From the NCBI RefSeq assembly GCF_014648115.1, contig NZ_BMQM01000032.1, forward strand, positions 1-41,988: DNA of 41,988 bases. The letters are read 5' to 3'. Position 1 is the stretch's first letter, and the number at the start of each line of letters is the position of its first letter. A program made the position numbers and the translations under genes. A model generated the notes under the pieces. It was not told the origin of the DNA, did no database searches, and saw only the letters and a list, made by a program, of their open reading frames with translations. Below are positions 1 through 14,326 of the stretch, in pieces. Origin of the DNA: Deinococcus seoulensis (GTDB lineage: Bacteria > Deinococcota > Deinococci > Deinococcales > Deinococcaceae).

Positions 1-3
1 TAA

Positions 4-696
4 GCTCAGCATGCTGATAGTTTATCAGAGCACCCTCAGCTCCCTGGAATCCAGGAAGAGCCTTCCGAATTTGCCACCACCGCATTCCAGGCCGCGTGGG
101 ACGCCCGCGACCCGGCCCTCCTGCCGCCCGAGACGCCCCGCTGGCTGTTCCTGCGCTGGCTTCAGGAGCAGGGCGTCCTGTTCCACGGCTCCCCGCAGGC
201 CGGACTGACCGTCTTCGAGCCGCGCACGCCTCATGACCTGAGCGCCGACGACTTCAGCAAACGTACGGGCGTGTTCGCCACTTCCGACGCGCTGTGGGCC
301 TTGATGTACGCCCTGCGGGAGCGCAGTCGGGTGAAGCGCATGGTGAACGCTGCCCTGCAGGTGCAGCAGGCAGGCAGTTGGAGCGAGACACGGTACTTCC
401 TGTCTCTGGCCCCACACCCGGACCTGACCGTGACTGGTGGGCAGGAACTGCTCTCGACCGGCTTCGTGTACGTCCTGCCACCAGACGGCTTCGAGCGGAT
501 GCCGGACTATGACTGGCCGGGTCTGGGACGGGTGCGCGAACCGCACCTGATCAGCCCGCAGCCTGTCCGGCCACTGCTGGCAGTGCCGGTCACGCCGGCC
601 GACTTTCCCCTGCCGGTGCGACTGCACGACGCCGCCACAGTCGACGCACGTTGCGCTGCCGATCCGTGGGGGTTTCCCTGGCTGGAGGCACCATGA
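4..696 (+). CDS. Unrecognised protein, start codon unresolved
   Basis: The frame is open from just after a TAA at 1-3 to a TGA at 694-696. From about position 61 codon use is typical of the window. It encodes a tryptophan- and arginine-rich segment (PRWLFLRWLQEQGVLFHGSP) and then VFATSDALWALMYAL. There is no ATG, GTG or TTG in this frame before GTG 271, which would remove what looks like real coding sequence; CTG 121 is the only near-cognate option with downstream homology-like sequence. The first 57 bases use codons rare here (TTA, TCA, AGT), and an ATG at 11 lies in another frame. The 5' end may therefore be frameshifted, recombined or truncated. The HGS followed by an FATS segment loosely recalls ADP-ribosyltransferase-fold proteins, but this is only a resemblance. 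No function is assigned. Confidence 0.5.
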   Translation, partial: AQHADSLSEHPQLPGIQEEPSEFATTAFQAAWDARDPALLPPETPRWLFLRWLQEQGVLFHGSPQAGLTVFEPRTPHDLSADDFSKRTGVFATSDALWALMYALRERSRVKRMVNAALQVQQAGSWSETRYFLSLAPHPDLTVTGGQELLSTGFVYVLPPDGFERMPDYDWPGLGRVREPHLISPQPVRPLLAVPVTPADFPLPVRLHDAATVDARCAADPWGFPWLEAP

Positions 697-726
697 AAAA
701 CCCCCGAAACCACGCGGGTTCGGGGG
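696..726 (-). terminator. Rho-independent terminator of the NADH dehydrogenase gene
   Basis: Arms CCCCCGAA (701-708) and TTCGGGGG (719-726) pair around a 10-base loop. On the minus strand the hairpin is followed at once by TTTTT (696-700). It lies 17 bp beyond the stop of the minus-strand gene ending at 744 and overlaps the TGA of the plus-strand gene ending at 696. Confidence 0.85.
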
Positions 727-743
727 CAGGGGGCGGGTGCTGC

Positions 744-1883
<1,140 letters not shown>

Positions 1884-1978
1884 GTCAATCTCCTGTGAAC
1901 GAATTCACGAGTTCAGTGGGCGGTCAGCCAACTCCCCCGCAAACACCGTCGGAATCACTCGCTTCCGAATCGGCAACA

Positions 1979-1993
1979 GTGTACATCCTACAC
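1979..1993. promoter_or_regulatory. Inverted repeat upstream of the NADH dehydrogenase gene
   Basis: GTGTA-catcc-TACAC is a perfect 5-5-5 inverted repeat about 100 bp upstream of the ATG at 1883, in a 278-bp intergenic region. A second repeat of the same geometry lies at 2022-2036. Operator function is an inference. Neither matches a Rex or FNR site. Confidence 0.3.
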
Positions 1994-2021
1994 CAAATCA
2001 GACAGTCATGACCCGTACCCT

Positions 2022-2036
2022 CTTCATCACGTGAAG
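2022..2036. promoter_or_regulatory. Second 5-5-5 inverted repeat upstream of the NADH dehydrogenase gene
   Basis: CTTCA-tcacg-TGAAG, with the inner palindrome TCACGTGA. It is 28 bp from the repeat at 1979-1993 and has the same arm and spacer lengths but a different sequence. It lies between the ends of two minus-strand genes and could be an operator or chance. Confidence 0.25.
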
Positions 2037-2161
2037 GGGTAACGTCCGCGCCGCGCTGCCCGCGCGCCCGGCAGGGCCTGCCGAACCATCGTCTCGACTG
2101 AGCGGCATTCTATCCGAAAGAGTGCCCGCCGCGCCCATCTGCCCACGCCCAGCCCCGTCCG

Positions 2162-3376
2162 CTACAGTTCGCGCAGCAGCGCCGCGTGCCGCGCCCGTAC
2201 CACCTCCCGCCGGGGGTCCTGCGGTCCCAGCAGCGACTCCAGCAACGCCAGCACCTCCAGGTCATCGAAGCGCGCCGCGTACCGCCACAGCAGCGCCGGG
2301 TCCCGCGCGCCGCACACCGCCCGCCGCAGCGCCCCGTCCAGGTACGAACGCCAGTACGACAGCAGCGGCGACTCGCTGACCGGCAGCGGCGGCCCGTCGA
2401 ACAGGTCCAGCGCGCCGTTCACGTCCCCCGACAGCAGCAGCCGCTCCACGCGCAGCAGGTCCAGGTCCACCGCCACGCTCAGCCGGTACGGCCGCGACGC
2501 GATCTGCCCGCCCAGCAGCCCCCGCAGCGTGCTGACCTCGGACTTCAGGGTGCTGGAACTGATCGGCGCGTCCCCGTACATGTGCGCGTGCAGGGCGTCC
2601 AGCGTCAGGCCGTCCGGGTGCAGGGCCAGCACGGTCAGCAACTCCAGCTGCCGGGGCGTCAGGTGCAGGCGGCGGCCCCCCAGTTGCACGCCCGGCACGC
2701 CGCACAGCCGCACCTGCACGCCCGCCGGAACGTCCGGCCCGGCCAGCTGCGCCTCGATCCGCTGCGCGTAATGCTGCGCGCTCGCCAGTCCCAGCGGCGT
2801 GCTCTGATCCCACACGGTACTCAGGTTCAGGACGCCCAGCAGCGCCCCGCGCGCGTCCCGCAGCGGCGCGCAGTAACACACCCAGTCATGCACGGCCTGC
2901 ACGTAATGCTCGGCGGCGAACACCCGCACCGCCTGCCGTTCCCGCAGCGCCAGCGCCAGCGCGTTGGTGCCCACGCTGCCCTCGTCCCAGTGACCGCCGG
3001 GCACGAAGTTCAGCGCCCGGCCCAGCCGCTGCATGCGCGGACTTCCGGCCGTCCAGAGCAGTTGCCCGCGCGTGTCGGCCAGCGCCACCATCAGGTCCCC
3101 TTCGCGCGCCAGGGTGCCCAGTTCGGGCCGCAGGGACCGCGTGGCGAACTCCAGCGGCGACCCCGTCCACGCCGGACCCTGGTCGGACACGGGCGCCGTC
3201 ACCCGGTCCGGCGGGACCGTCAGCGCCGACCGGTTCCAGGAGGCCAGCACGCCCGCAGGCACGTCACCTGCCCCGGCGCGGCCCACGCCGGGCGCGCCGC
3301 CGACCCCGCCGCGCGCCACGAAGCGGTTCCAGGCCGTGACGCGCCGCTGCCTTTCCAGTACGAGTCGCTCGTTCAT
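2162..3376 (-). CDS. GAF-domain winged-helix transcriptional regulator
   Basis: A 404-residue regulator. Residues about 75-190 form a GAF-type sensor domain resembling that of acetoin/glycerol-metabolism activators, with [17 protein letters not shown] and [18 protein letters not shown]. Residues about 225-305 form an OmpR-like winged helix ([18 protein letters not shown], then [15 protein letters not shown]). The AAA+ and Fis domains of AcoR-type activators are missing, so this is not a sigma-54 activator. Start ATG 3376 was chosen because GGGAGGG lies upstream and the sequence further out looks non-coding. It is divergent from the Mo-hydroxylase operon beginning at 3763, a common arrangement for a dedicated regulator; that link is inferred. 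The effector is unknown. Confidence 0.75.
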   Translation of the reverse strand: MNERLVLERQRRVTAWNRFVARGGVGGAPGVGRAGAGDVPAGVLASWNRSALTVPPDRVTAPVSDQGPAWTGSPLEFATRSLRPELGTLAREGDLMVALADTRGQLLWTAGSPRMQRLGRALNFVPGGHWDEGSVGTNALALALRERQAVRVFAAEHYVQAVHDWVCYCAPLRDARGALLGVLNLSTVWDQSTPLGLASAQHYAQRIEAQLAGPDVPAGVQVRLCGVPGVQLGGRRLHLTPRQLELLTVLALHPDGLTLDALHAHMYGDAPISSSTLKSEVSTLRGLLGGQIASRPYRLSVAVDLDLLRVERLLLSGDVNGALDLFDGPPLPVSESPLLSYWRSYLDGALRRAVCGARDPALLWRYAARFDDLEVLALLESLLGPQDPRREVVRARHAALLREL

Positions 3377-3498
3377 GCCGCCCCGACACCCTCCCGGCGC
3401 GCCCCGACCGCCGCGCCTCCACGTCCGGAACCCTTCCGGGCACAGAATCCCGTCACCCGGCCCCTGCGGCCCGCGCCGCACCCGGTGACCCACTCTTG

Positions 3499-3526
3499 CT
3501 TGACCCCACCACCTTGACCCCACCAC
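3499..3526. repeat. 14-bp tandem direct repeat, candidate operator
   Basis: CTTGACCCCACCAC occurs twice head to tail. It sits about 70 bp upstream of the candidate -35 box of the Mo-hydroxylase operon and 122 bp from the start of the divergent winged-helix regulator. OmpR-type winged helices often bind direct repeats, so this is a plausible binding site; that is inference. Confidence 0.45.
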
Positions 3527-3593
3527 GCTACCACGCGCCGCCCCCACCGGGCCTGCCGCTCCTGCCGGGCCCGGCACCCTTTTCCAACCTTTT

Positions 3594-3622
3594 TTGTGTT
3601 TCAATAAGACCGGTCATACAAC
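3594..3622 (+). promoter_or_regulatory. Candidate promoter of the Mo-hydroxylase operon
   Basis: -35 TTGTGT (3594-3599), 17-bp spacer, -10 TACAAC (3617-3622). The spacer contains the perfect palindrome GACCGGTC (3608-3615), which a repressor or activator could use. This is the only AT-richer patch in the intergenic region. Confidence 0.5.
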
Positions 3623-3762
3623 TCAGTTCCGGCGCCCGTTCCCCGTGCCTGCATTCCGCTGTTCCCGGCGTTCGCCCCGGCACGCCACGGACACCGCCGC
3701 ACCCGCATGAACACCCCACGCATCAACTCGACCGGACCCGACAGTCCCAGAGGGAGGCACCC

Positions 3763-4248
<486 letters not shown>

Positions 4249-4259
4249 ATCCGGGGGCC

Positions 4260-4378
4260 ACGAGCTCTGAGCCATGAGCTCTGAGCCCACGCGCCGCTTC
4301 CTCACAGCCCATAGCTCACAGCCCATAGCTCACAGGCCACAGCTCACAGGCCACAGCTCAGAGCCCACAGCCCACTCC
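4260..4378. repeat. 7-bp-phased repeat array between small and large subunit genes
   Basis: About 17 consecutive 7-mers in constant phase from 4260 to 4378. They alternate types such as ATGAGCT/CTGAGCC (first four units) and TCACAGC/CCATAGC/TCACAGG/CCACAGC (from 4302). The commonest feature is a trailing AGC. Longer units of 14 bp repeat exactly, for example 4303-4316 and 4317-4330, and 4331-4344 and 4345-4358. The array ends just before the AGGGAGG of the large subunit gene. It is untranslated in the operon frame. Confidence 0.8.
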
Positions 4379-4395
4379 CAGGGAGGCATCACCCC

Positions 4396-6783
<2,388 letters not shown>

Positions 6784-6786
6784 GGC

Positions 6787-6863
6787 GTTGACAGGCGAAG
6801 GTTGATGGTTGATAGAAACCGCCAACCTTCTCTATCAACTGTCACCTTTCAACCATCAACCCC
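6787..6863. repeat. 7-bp-phased inverted array between large and FAD subunit genes
   Basis: Eleven 7-mers in constant phase. The first half is built on GTTGAYR (GTTGACA 6787, GTTGATG 6801, GTTGATA 6808). The second half is built on the complement, CAACNNN (6836, 6850, 6857). The halves pair: GGTTGATGGTTGA with TCAACCATCAACC, and GTTGATAGA with TCTATCAAC, giving alternative hairpins. The array ends 5 nt before the GGAGG of the FAD subunit gene, so RNA folding could influence its translation. Confidence 0.75.
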
Positions 6864-6878
6864 ATCCCGGAGGGATTC

Positions 6879-7673
6879 ATGTATCCAGCCAACTTCGAGT
6901 ACCAGAAAGCCGACAGTGTCGATCAGGCCATCGCCGCGCTCGCCGCGAACCCCGACCTGAAACTCATCGCCGGGGGGCACAGCCTGCTGCCCGCCATGAA
7001 GCTCCGGCTGGCGCAGCCGCCCGCCCTGCTGGACATCTGGGGCATTCAGGAAATGAAAGGCATCAAGCGCGACGGCGACTGGTTCGTGGTGGGCGCCATG
7101 ACCACCCACGCCGAGGTGCTGCGCAGCGACCTCCCGCTGTTCCCCGAGGTGGCCGGGTGGGTCGGTGACCCCATGGTCCGCAACCGCGGCACCATCGGCG
7201 GCAGTCTGGCGCACGCTGACCCCAGCGCCGACTACCCCGCCGCGGCGCTGGCCCTGGGCGTGGAATTCGTCATCCGTGGCCCCGACGGCGAACGCACCGT
7301 CCACGCCGACGACATGTTCGTCGGAATGTTCGAAAGTGCCGTGCAGCCAGGCGAACTCCTGACGCACATCCGCATTCCCGCCACCATCCAGGCCAGCGCC
7401 TACGAGAAGTTCCGGCACCCCGCCAGCCACTACGCCATCGTCGGTCTGGCCGTCGCCCGCCACGCCAGCGGCGAGGTCCGCGCCGCGTACACCGGCGCCG
7501 CCGAACGCGCCCACCGCCTCACGAAACTGGAAGAAGCCGTGAAGGATGGCAACCCGGCCCCCACCGGCCTCGTCGAGGCGGGCGACCTGCTCGGCGACCG
7601 CTTCGCCAGCGCCGAGTACCGCGCGCACCTCGTGGACGTGCTCGCCGCCCGCGCCCTCGAACGCCTCGGCTGA
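6879..7673 (+). CDS. FAD-binding medium subunit (CoxM/CutM-like)
   Basis: A 264-residue FAD subunit of the xanthine dehydrogenase/CO dehydrogenase family; it takes electrons from the 2Fe-2S subunit and delivers them to the final acceptor. The FAD pyrophosphate-binding motifs AGGHSLLP (residues 31-38) and TIGGS (105-109) are intact, followed by the C-terminal CO dehydrogenase flavoprotein domain (about residues 165-260, YEKFRHPASHYAIVGLAVA). GGAGG at 6869-6873 lies 5 nt before the ATG. It is the last gene of the operon; a palindromic block follows the stop directly. Length is slightly shorter than usual (about 280-290) but no motif is missing. Confidence 0.92.
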   Translation: MYPANFEYQKADSVDQAIAALAANPDLKLIAGGHSLLPAMKLRLAQPPALLDIWGIQEMKGIKRDGDWFVVGAMTTHAEVLRSDLPLFPEVAGWVGDPMVRNRGTIGGSLAHADPSADYPAAALALGVEFVIRGPDGERTVHADDMFVGMFESAVQPGELLTHIRIPATIQASAYEKFRHPASHYAIVGLAVARHASGEVRAAYTGAAERAHRLTKLEEAVKDGNPAPTGLVEAGDLLGDRFASAEYRAHLVDVLAARALERLG

Positions 7674-7683
7674 GCCTCCAACT

Positions 7684-7801
7684 AAGTACGTCGAAGCTAA
7701 CATTGCGAGATTCCGGGAAAGCGCTGGAATCTCTCCATTCCCGCTTCAACGTACTTCCTCTGCTACGCGCTCCGCGCGGTTTATCTAAAAGATAAACGCA
7801 G
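7684..7801. repeat. Multi-stem palindromic block between convergent genes
   Basis: Three nested or adjacent inverted repeats. AAGTACGTCGAAGC (7684-7697) pairs with 7743-7756 with one mismatch. Inside it, GAGATTCC (7707-7714) pairs perfectly with GGAATCTC (7726-7733). Next to it, GTTTATCT-aaa-AGATAAAC (7779-7797) is a perfect AT-rich hairpin enclosed by CTGC/GCAG. The block lies between the end of the Mo-hydroxylase operon and the stop of the minus-strand gene at 7807. It may end transcription from both sides, or be a small transposon-like palindrome. The AT-rich hairpin contrasts with the surrounding GC content. Confidence 0.7.
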
Positions 7802-7806
7802 TGTAC

Positions 7807-8346
7807 TTACTTCCAGCGGCACCCAGGCACCCAGCCGGGTGCCGCTGCCCGTTCCAGCGTCACGCGCACGCTCACCTCCGGCGGGACATCCACCACCCCG
7901 GAATCCCCCAGCGTGCGGGAGTACCCACCCTCGACCACGGCATTCACCTGCACGTCAAGCGGGCCGTACGACCAGAACGCCGGGAAGTCCGTATCCGGGT
8001 TCTTCGACGCCTGCCAGATGCGCTCCCCCAGCACCTTCCGGTCCCCGGCGGGCAATCCGAAGCAGCGCGTGGCGTACTCGCGCGCCAGTCGGCCCAGGCG
8101 GCTACCCAGCGCCGGAAGATCACCGGGATACGAGGCGCCGCGCGAATCGAACGCCAGCACGACCCGCGTCACCCGACCGCCCTCCCCGGACACGAGCACG
8201 TCCAGTTCACTGTCCAGGGACACCAGCACCCCACCGCCCTCCACCGGGCGGGAGGACGCCGGACGGGCACCCTCCAGCAGGGCAGGCGTCCGGCTGACAG
8301 ACACGGGCGCGGCGACCAGCAGACCGGACAGCAGCAGAGGCAACAT
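7807..8346 (-). CDS. Secreted protein of unknown function
   Basis: A 179-residue protein that begins with a hydrophobic export signal (MLPLLLSGLLVAAPVSVSRT). The rest is soluble and beta-rich in appearance (VTRVVLAFDSRG, GPLDVQVNAVVEGGYSRT, VSVRVTLERA). There are two cysteines, one in RCFGLP and one near the end (GCRWK). No catalytic motif or known family is recognised. It starts 20 bp after the stop of the DUF1345 gene on the same strand and is probably cotranscribed with it. There is no strong Shine-Dalgarno, so ATG 8346 is chosen on the signal peptide. Its TAA borders the palindromic block at 7684-7801. Confidence 0.7.
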   Translation of the reverse strand: MLPLLLSGLLVAAPVSVSRTPALLEGARPASSRPVEGGGVLVSLDSELDVLVSGEGGRVTRVVLAFDSRGASYPGDLPALGSRLGRLAREYATRCFGLPAGDRKVLGERIWQASKNPDTDFPAFWSYGPLDVQVNAVVEGGYSRTLGDSGVVDVPPEVSVRVTLERAAAPGWVPGCRWK

Positions 8347-8366
8347 GCCCAGACTGTACGCCCCGG

Positions 8367-9023
8367 CTACTGGATCAGGCCCGCCACGCCGTTGATTGTC
8401 ACGGCGATGATCACCGTCCCGAACACGAACGACAGCAGCGCGTGCCCCAGCAGCAGGCGGCGCATGGCGCGGGTGTTCAGGTTCGTGTCGCTCACCTGAT
8501 ACGTCATGCCGATCGTCACGCTCAGGTACGCGAAATCCCAGTACGTGGGTTCCTCCAGATGATCGTTCCCGTGCGGGAACAGCACGCCGCGTCCGTCGCG
8601 GTAGTACAGCCGCGCGTAATGCAGGGTGTACTCCGTCTGCACCAGCAGCCAGCTGCCCACCACCGTCCCCACCGCCAGCAGCGTCAGCAGCACCTCGCGC
8701 GTGCCCCTGGCGTCGTGCGCGTCGGACAGCAGGAACATCACCCCGATCAGGCTCACCAGCGCCGCCGAGGTCGTCAGTGTGCCCGCCACGGCCCGGCTGT
8801 CATCCTCCCGCGTCGCCAGTTCCCGCGTCCGGCCCGGCCCGGCCGTCATCAGCAGGGGCCACAACTGCGCCATGACCGTCAGCGTGAACGTCACCCAGCC
8901 CAGCAGCACGCGCGCCTCGGGCGGCCACGCGGACGGCGTGGCAAGACCGACCAGCAGACCGGCGGCCAGACCGAACAGCAGGCGGCGGGCCGCGTGACGG
9001 GACCGTCGGGACGAGGAAGACAT
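8367..9023 (-). CDS. DUF1345 family membrane protein
   Basis: A 218-residue integral membrane protein with about five hydrophobic segments (residues roughly 15-32, 40-62, 85-101, 112-128 and 190-212). The family-specific stretch YWDFAYLSVTIGMTYQVSD lies near residue 161, together with an upstream YTLHYARLYYRD motif; both are characteristic of DUF1345. The biochemical function of the family is unknown. TATGCT lies 6 nt before the ATG, which points to a leaderless message. It heads a likely two-gene unit with the secreted protein downstream and is divergent from the MliC-like gene at 9096. Confidence 0.85.
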   Translation of the reverse strand: MSSSSRRSRHAARRLLFGLAAGLLVGLATPSAWPPEARVLLGWVTFTLTVMAQLWPLLMTAGPGRTRELATREDDSRAVAGTLTTSAALVSLIGVMFLLSDAHDARGTREVLLTLLAVGTVVGSWLLVQTEYTLHYARLYYRDGRGVLFPHGNDHLEEPTYWDFAYLSVTIGMTYQVSDTNLNTRAMRRLLLGHALLSFVFGTVIIAVTINGVAGLIQ

Positions 9024-9029
9024 GCGCGG

Positions 9030-9035
9030 AGCATA
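9030..9035 (-). promoter_or_regulatory. Leaderless-type -10 box, DUF1345 gene
   Basis: TATGCT on the minus strand, 6 nt from the ATG at 9023. No good -35 is seen. Confidence 0.5.
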
Positions 9036-9083
9036 CGCCGGGCATTGTCATCGCACGCTCGTGAAGCGTTCACGGAAGCTGGC

Positions 9084-9089
9084 TACGGT
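9084..9089 (+). promoter_or_regulatory. Leaderless-type -10 box, MliC-like gene
   Basis: TACGGT, 6 nt from the ATG at 9096. The intervening GGAAGG is too close to the ATG to act as a normal Shine-Dalgarno. Confidence 0.45.
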
Positions 9090-9095
9090 GGAAGG

Positions 9096-9467
9096 ATGAA
9101 GCGACTGACCCTGGCCCTCGCCGCCCTGACCCTGGGCGCCGCCCACGCCGCCACGCCCCCCGTACAGGTGACCTACCGCGTGTTCCACTACACCTGCGAC
9201 GCAGGCAAGAAACTGAGCGTGTACTACGTGCAGTTCGGCCAGGACCCCATGTTCGCCATGCTCGACTGGAACGGCCAGCGGCACGGACTGGCGCAGGCGA
9301 TCAGCGCCAGCGGTGCCCGTTACGCCAGCCTCAGCGGTCCCGCCGGAGCGCGCGGCGGGTTGCAGTGGTGGGAACACCAGGGCGCGGCGGAACTCAGCAC
9401 CTTCACCGGGAACAGCACCACCACCACGAAGACCCTCCTGACCGGCTGCAAGACCCCGGGCCGCTGA
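9096..9467 (+). CDS. MliC/PliC-like C-type lysozyme inhibitor domain protein
   Basis: A 123-residue exported protein. A signal peptide (MKRLTLALAALTLGAAHAAT) is followed by one MliC-type eight-stranded barrel domain. Recognisable features are YTCDAGKKLSVYYV near residues 32-45 (the family's Y-x-C-x-x-G pattern), SGARYASLSG near 69-78 (the conserved SG loop that enters the lysozyme active site in PliC/MliC) and LQWWEHQGAAELST near 87-100. C34 and a C-terminal cysteine (TGCKTPGR) could form the family disulfide. There is no lipobox cysteine, so it is periplasmic or secreted. Family membership rests on these motifs; inhibition of lysozyme is inferred from the family. Confidence 0.75.
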   Translation: MKRLTLALAALTLGAAHAATPPVQVTYRVFHYTCDAGKKLSVYYVQFGQDPMFAMLDWNGQRHGLAQAISASGARYASLSGPAGARGGLQWWEHQGAAELSTFTGNSTTTTKTLLTGCKTPGR

Positions 9468-9518
9468 GCGACCCTTCGCTAAGTCTTTTCGCTCTCTGTT
9501 CCCAGAGCGGGGGGCGCG

Positions 9519-9524
9519 TAAACT
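9519..9524 (+). promoter_or_regulatory. Leaderless-type -10 box, mfd
   Basis: TAAACT, 6 nt from the GTG start at 9531. A small inverted repeat (CGCTCT 9490-9495 with AGAGCG 9504-9509) lies just upstream, around where a -35 would be. Confidence 0.5.
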
Positions 9525-9530
9525 CTTCAG

Positions 9531-12674
<3,144 letters not shown>

Positions 12675-13269
12675 AGACAGTCGGAATCCTTGCGCCTGGC
12701 GGCGGGCCTCCCCACCCCCCAGCCCCCTACCCCAGGGGGGCAGGGGGAGCAGGCGTTGCACTGGGCAAGAGTTTTTACTGGCGCGGCGGAGGTGTAGTGG
12801 GCGGTGACGTGTCCGGCTTCGACGCCATCCTGCCGCCCCCCTCGTAGGCCCGCGCGCTGCGCGCACGACGGCCGGTGGTGGTCTGCGGTGGCTGGCAGGG
12901 TGCCTTGCTGAACGCCGCTGATCGACTCTGAAAATCATGCTCTGGCAACAGCCCAAAAAGTAGAACCTTGCTGCTCGCACCAAGAATTGGGGCCACACAA
13001 CCGTTGTGGCAACGCGGCCCGTCGTGCGCGCAGCGCGCGGGGCGAACGCAGCGGGGGCGGAGGATGGCGTGTGAGGCGTGGCCGTCCCCGCCGATCACCC
13101 GCCATGTAAGCCCACGAAATACCTGCCCAGTGCAACGTTGCTCCCCCTGCCCCCCTGGGGTAGGGGGCTGGGGGGTGGGGAAGCACCCGGAAACTCCACC
13201 GCCGGGGAGAAGCTGGAACCCCCGCCTGCCTGTTCGTGGAACGGTGATGACCCCCGGTACACTGGTGGC
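12675..13269. repeat. Gene-free region built as a long imperfect inverted repeat
   Basis: 595 bp with no convincing gene. Outer arms 12709-12767 and 13124-13181 are near-identical in inverted orientation (59 and 58 bp, one small difference in AGCAGGCGTT versus AGCAACGTT). Inner arms at about 12822-12892 and 13014-13070 also match inverted with small indels, each containing GCGCGC-N-GCGCGC and a shared CGCCATCCT/AGGATGGCG segment. The central 120 bp is unpaired and less GC-rich. The outer arm itself folds (CCCCTGCC/GGCAGGGG). The whole looks like two copies of one repetitive intergenic sequence inserted head to head. Confidence 0.8.
13258..13263 (+). promoter_or_regulatory. Leaderless-type -10 box, membrane protein gene
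   Basis: TACACT, 6 nt from the ATG at 13270. Confidence 0.5.
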
Positions 13270-14313
13270 ATGACAACCGTTTCGCCCCTGCTGCCGCAGG
13301 CCGGGCTGTCCGGCGCCGCGTACCGCACCTCGACCCGGCAGAACCTGCTGACCATCGCGCTGGGCTGGTGGTTGCTGGGCGGGATTTTCGTGGACGGGTG
13401 GGCGCACAATCAGTTCGGGGAGTCGCTGGAGACGTTCTTCACGCCGTGGCATGCGTTGTTCTACAGCGGATTCCTGGCGGTGGCGGGTTGGTGCCTGCGG
13501 CTGGCTTCGGTCGGGTGGCGGCAGGGGCGGCGCGGTCTGGCGGCGTTCCCGGAGGGGTACCATCTGGCGGCGCTGGGTGTGCCGGTGTTCGGGCTGGGCG
13601 GCGTTGGGGACATGGTGTGGCACACGGTTTTTGGGATCGAGGTGGGGATCGAGGCGTTGCTGTCGCCCACGCATCTGCTGCTGTTCGCGGGCGCGGCCCT
13701 GATCGTGGCGTCGCCCCTGAATGCGGCGTGGCGGTCCCCGGCGGCGCGCATGGCGGCGGGCGGCGTGCGGTGGGTGGCGGCGCTGTCCGGTGCGTCGCTG
13801 CTGGCGGCGACGGCGTTCATGCACATGTACATGTGGGGGTTGCTGACTGTGCCGCAGGGGCTGGGGTGGGTGCAGACGCGCGGCGAGCTGAGCGCGGTCC
13901 TGCTGACGGCGCTGATCATGACGGCGCCGGTCCTGCTGATCCTGCGCCGGTTTGCGTTGCCGTTCGGGGCGGTGACGGTCATGTATTTCGTGACGAACCT
14001 GGGCATGAGTTTCATGCTCGCGCCGGGTGAGTGGCGCGTGCCGTTGCTGGCGGCGTTCAGTGGCCTGCTGGCGGACGCGTTGCACGCCCTGCTGCGTCCC
14101 GGTGCGGCGCGGGTGTGGCAGCTTCGGGCGTTTGCGTTCCTGTTGCCGTTGTGCGTGTGGGTGCCGTTCCTGGGTGGCGCCGTGCGTCTGGGCCTGAGTA
14201 ACCTGAGCCTGGAGTTGTGGCTGGGCGTGGCGGTCATGACTGGCCTGGGCGGCGTGGCCCTGAGTGCCCTGGTGTTCCCCGCGCCGCTGCCCCCGCAGGC
14301 GCTGGAGGAGTAG
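13270..14313 (+). CDS. Polytopic membrane protein of unknown function
   Basis: A 347-residue protein with about eight or nine hydrophobic segments spread evenly over its length. Several histidines lie within or next to predicted helices (DGWAHNQ, FTPWHALFYSG, DMVWHTVFG, LSPTHLLLF, FMHMYMWG), which could bind heme or metal; that is inference. I do not recognise the family. Start ATG 13270 is supported by TACACT 6 nt upstream. The gene is convergent with the DUF305 gene, with 13 bp between the stops and no visible terminator. DUF305 proteins often occur near copper-related genes, but nothing else here supports a copper role. Confidence 0.7.
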   Translation: MTTVSPLLPQAGLSGAAYRTSTRQNLLTIALGWWLLGGIFVDGWAHNQFGESLETFFTPWHALFYSGFLAVAGWCLRLASVGWRQGRRGLAAFPEGYHLAALGVPVFGLGGVGDMVWHTVFGIEVGIEALLSPTHLLLFAGAALIVASPLNAAWRSPAARMAAGGVRWVAALSGASLLAATAFMHMYMWGLLTVPQGLGWVQTRGELSAVLLTALIMTAPVLLILRRFALPFGAVTVMYFVTNLGMSFMLAPGEWRVPLLAAFSGLLADALHALLRPGAARVWQLRAFAFLLPLCVWVPFLGGAVRLGLSNLSLELWLGVAVMTGLGGVALSALVFPAPLPPQALEE

Positions 14314-14326
14314 GCGGGGCTGGCCG

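Larger units (their letters stand above)
3377..3762. promoter_or_regulatory. Divergent regulatory region of the Mo-hydroxylase operon
   Basis: 386 bp without a gene between the regulator (minus) and the 2Fe-2S subunit (plus). It holds a 14-bp tandem repeat (3499-3526), a T-rich stretch (3580-3600), a candidate promoter (3594-3622) with palindrome GACCGGTC in its spacer, and a ribosome binding site AGGGAGG at 3751-3757. The 5' leader would be about 130 nt. No conserved riboswitch fold was recognised by eye. Confidence 0.6.

Noticed and set aside
4260..4378. CRISPR-like array
   Set aside because: Units are 7 bp in continuous phase with no spacers and no cas genes.
12709..12767. Intrinsic terminator of mfd
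   Set aside because: The GC-rich palindrome folds, but the arm is repeated inverted 356 bp away and has no U-tract, so it is better treated as a repetitive element.
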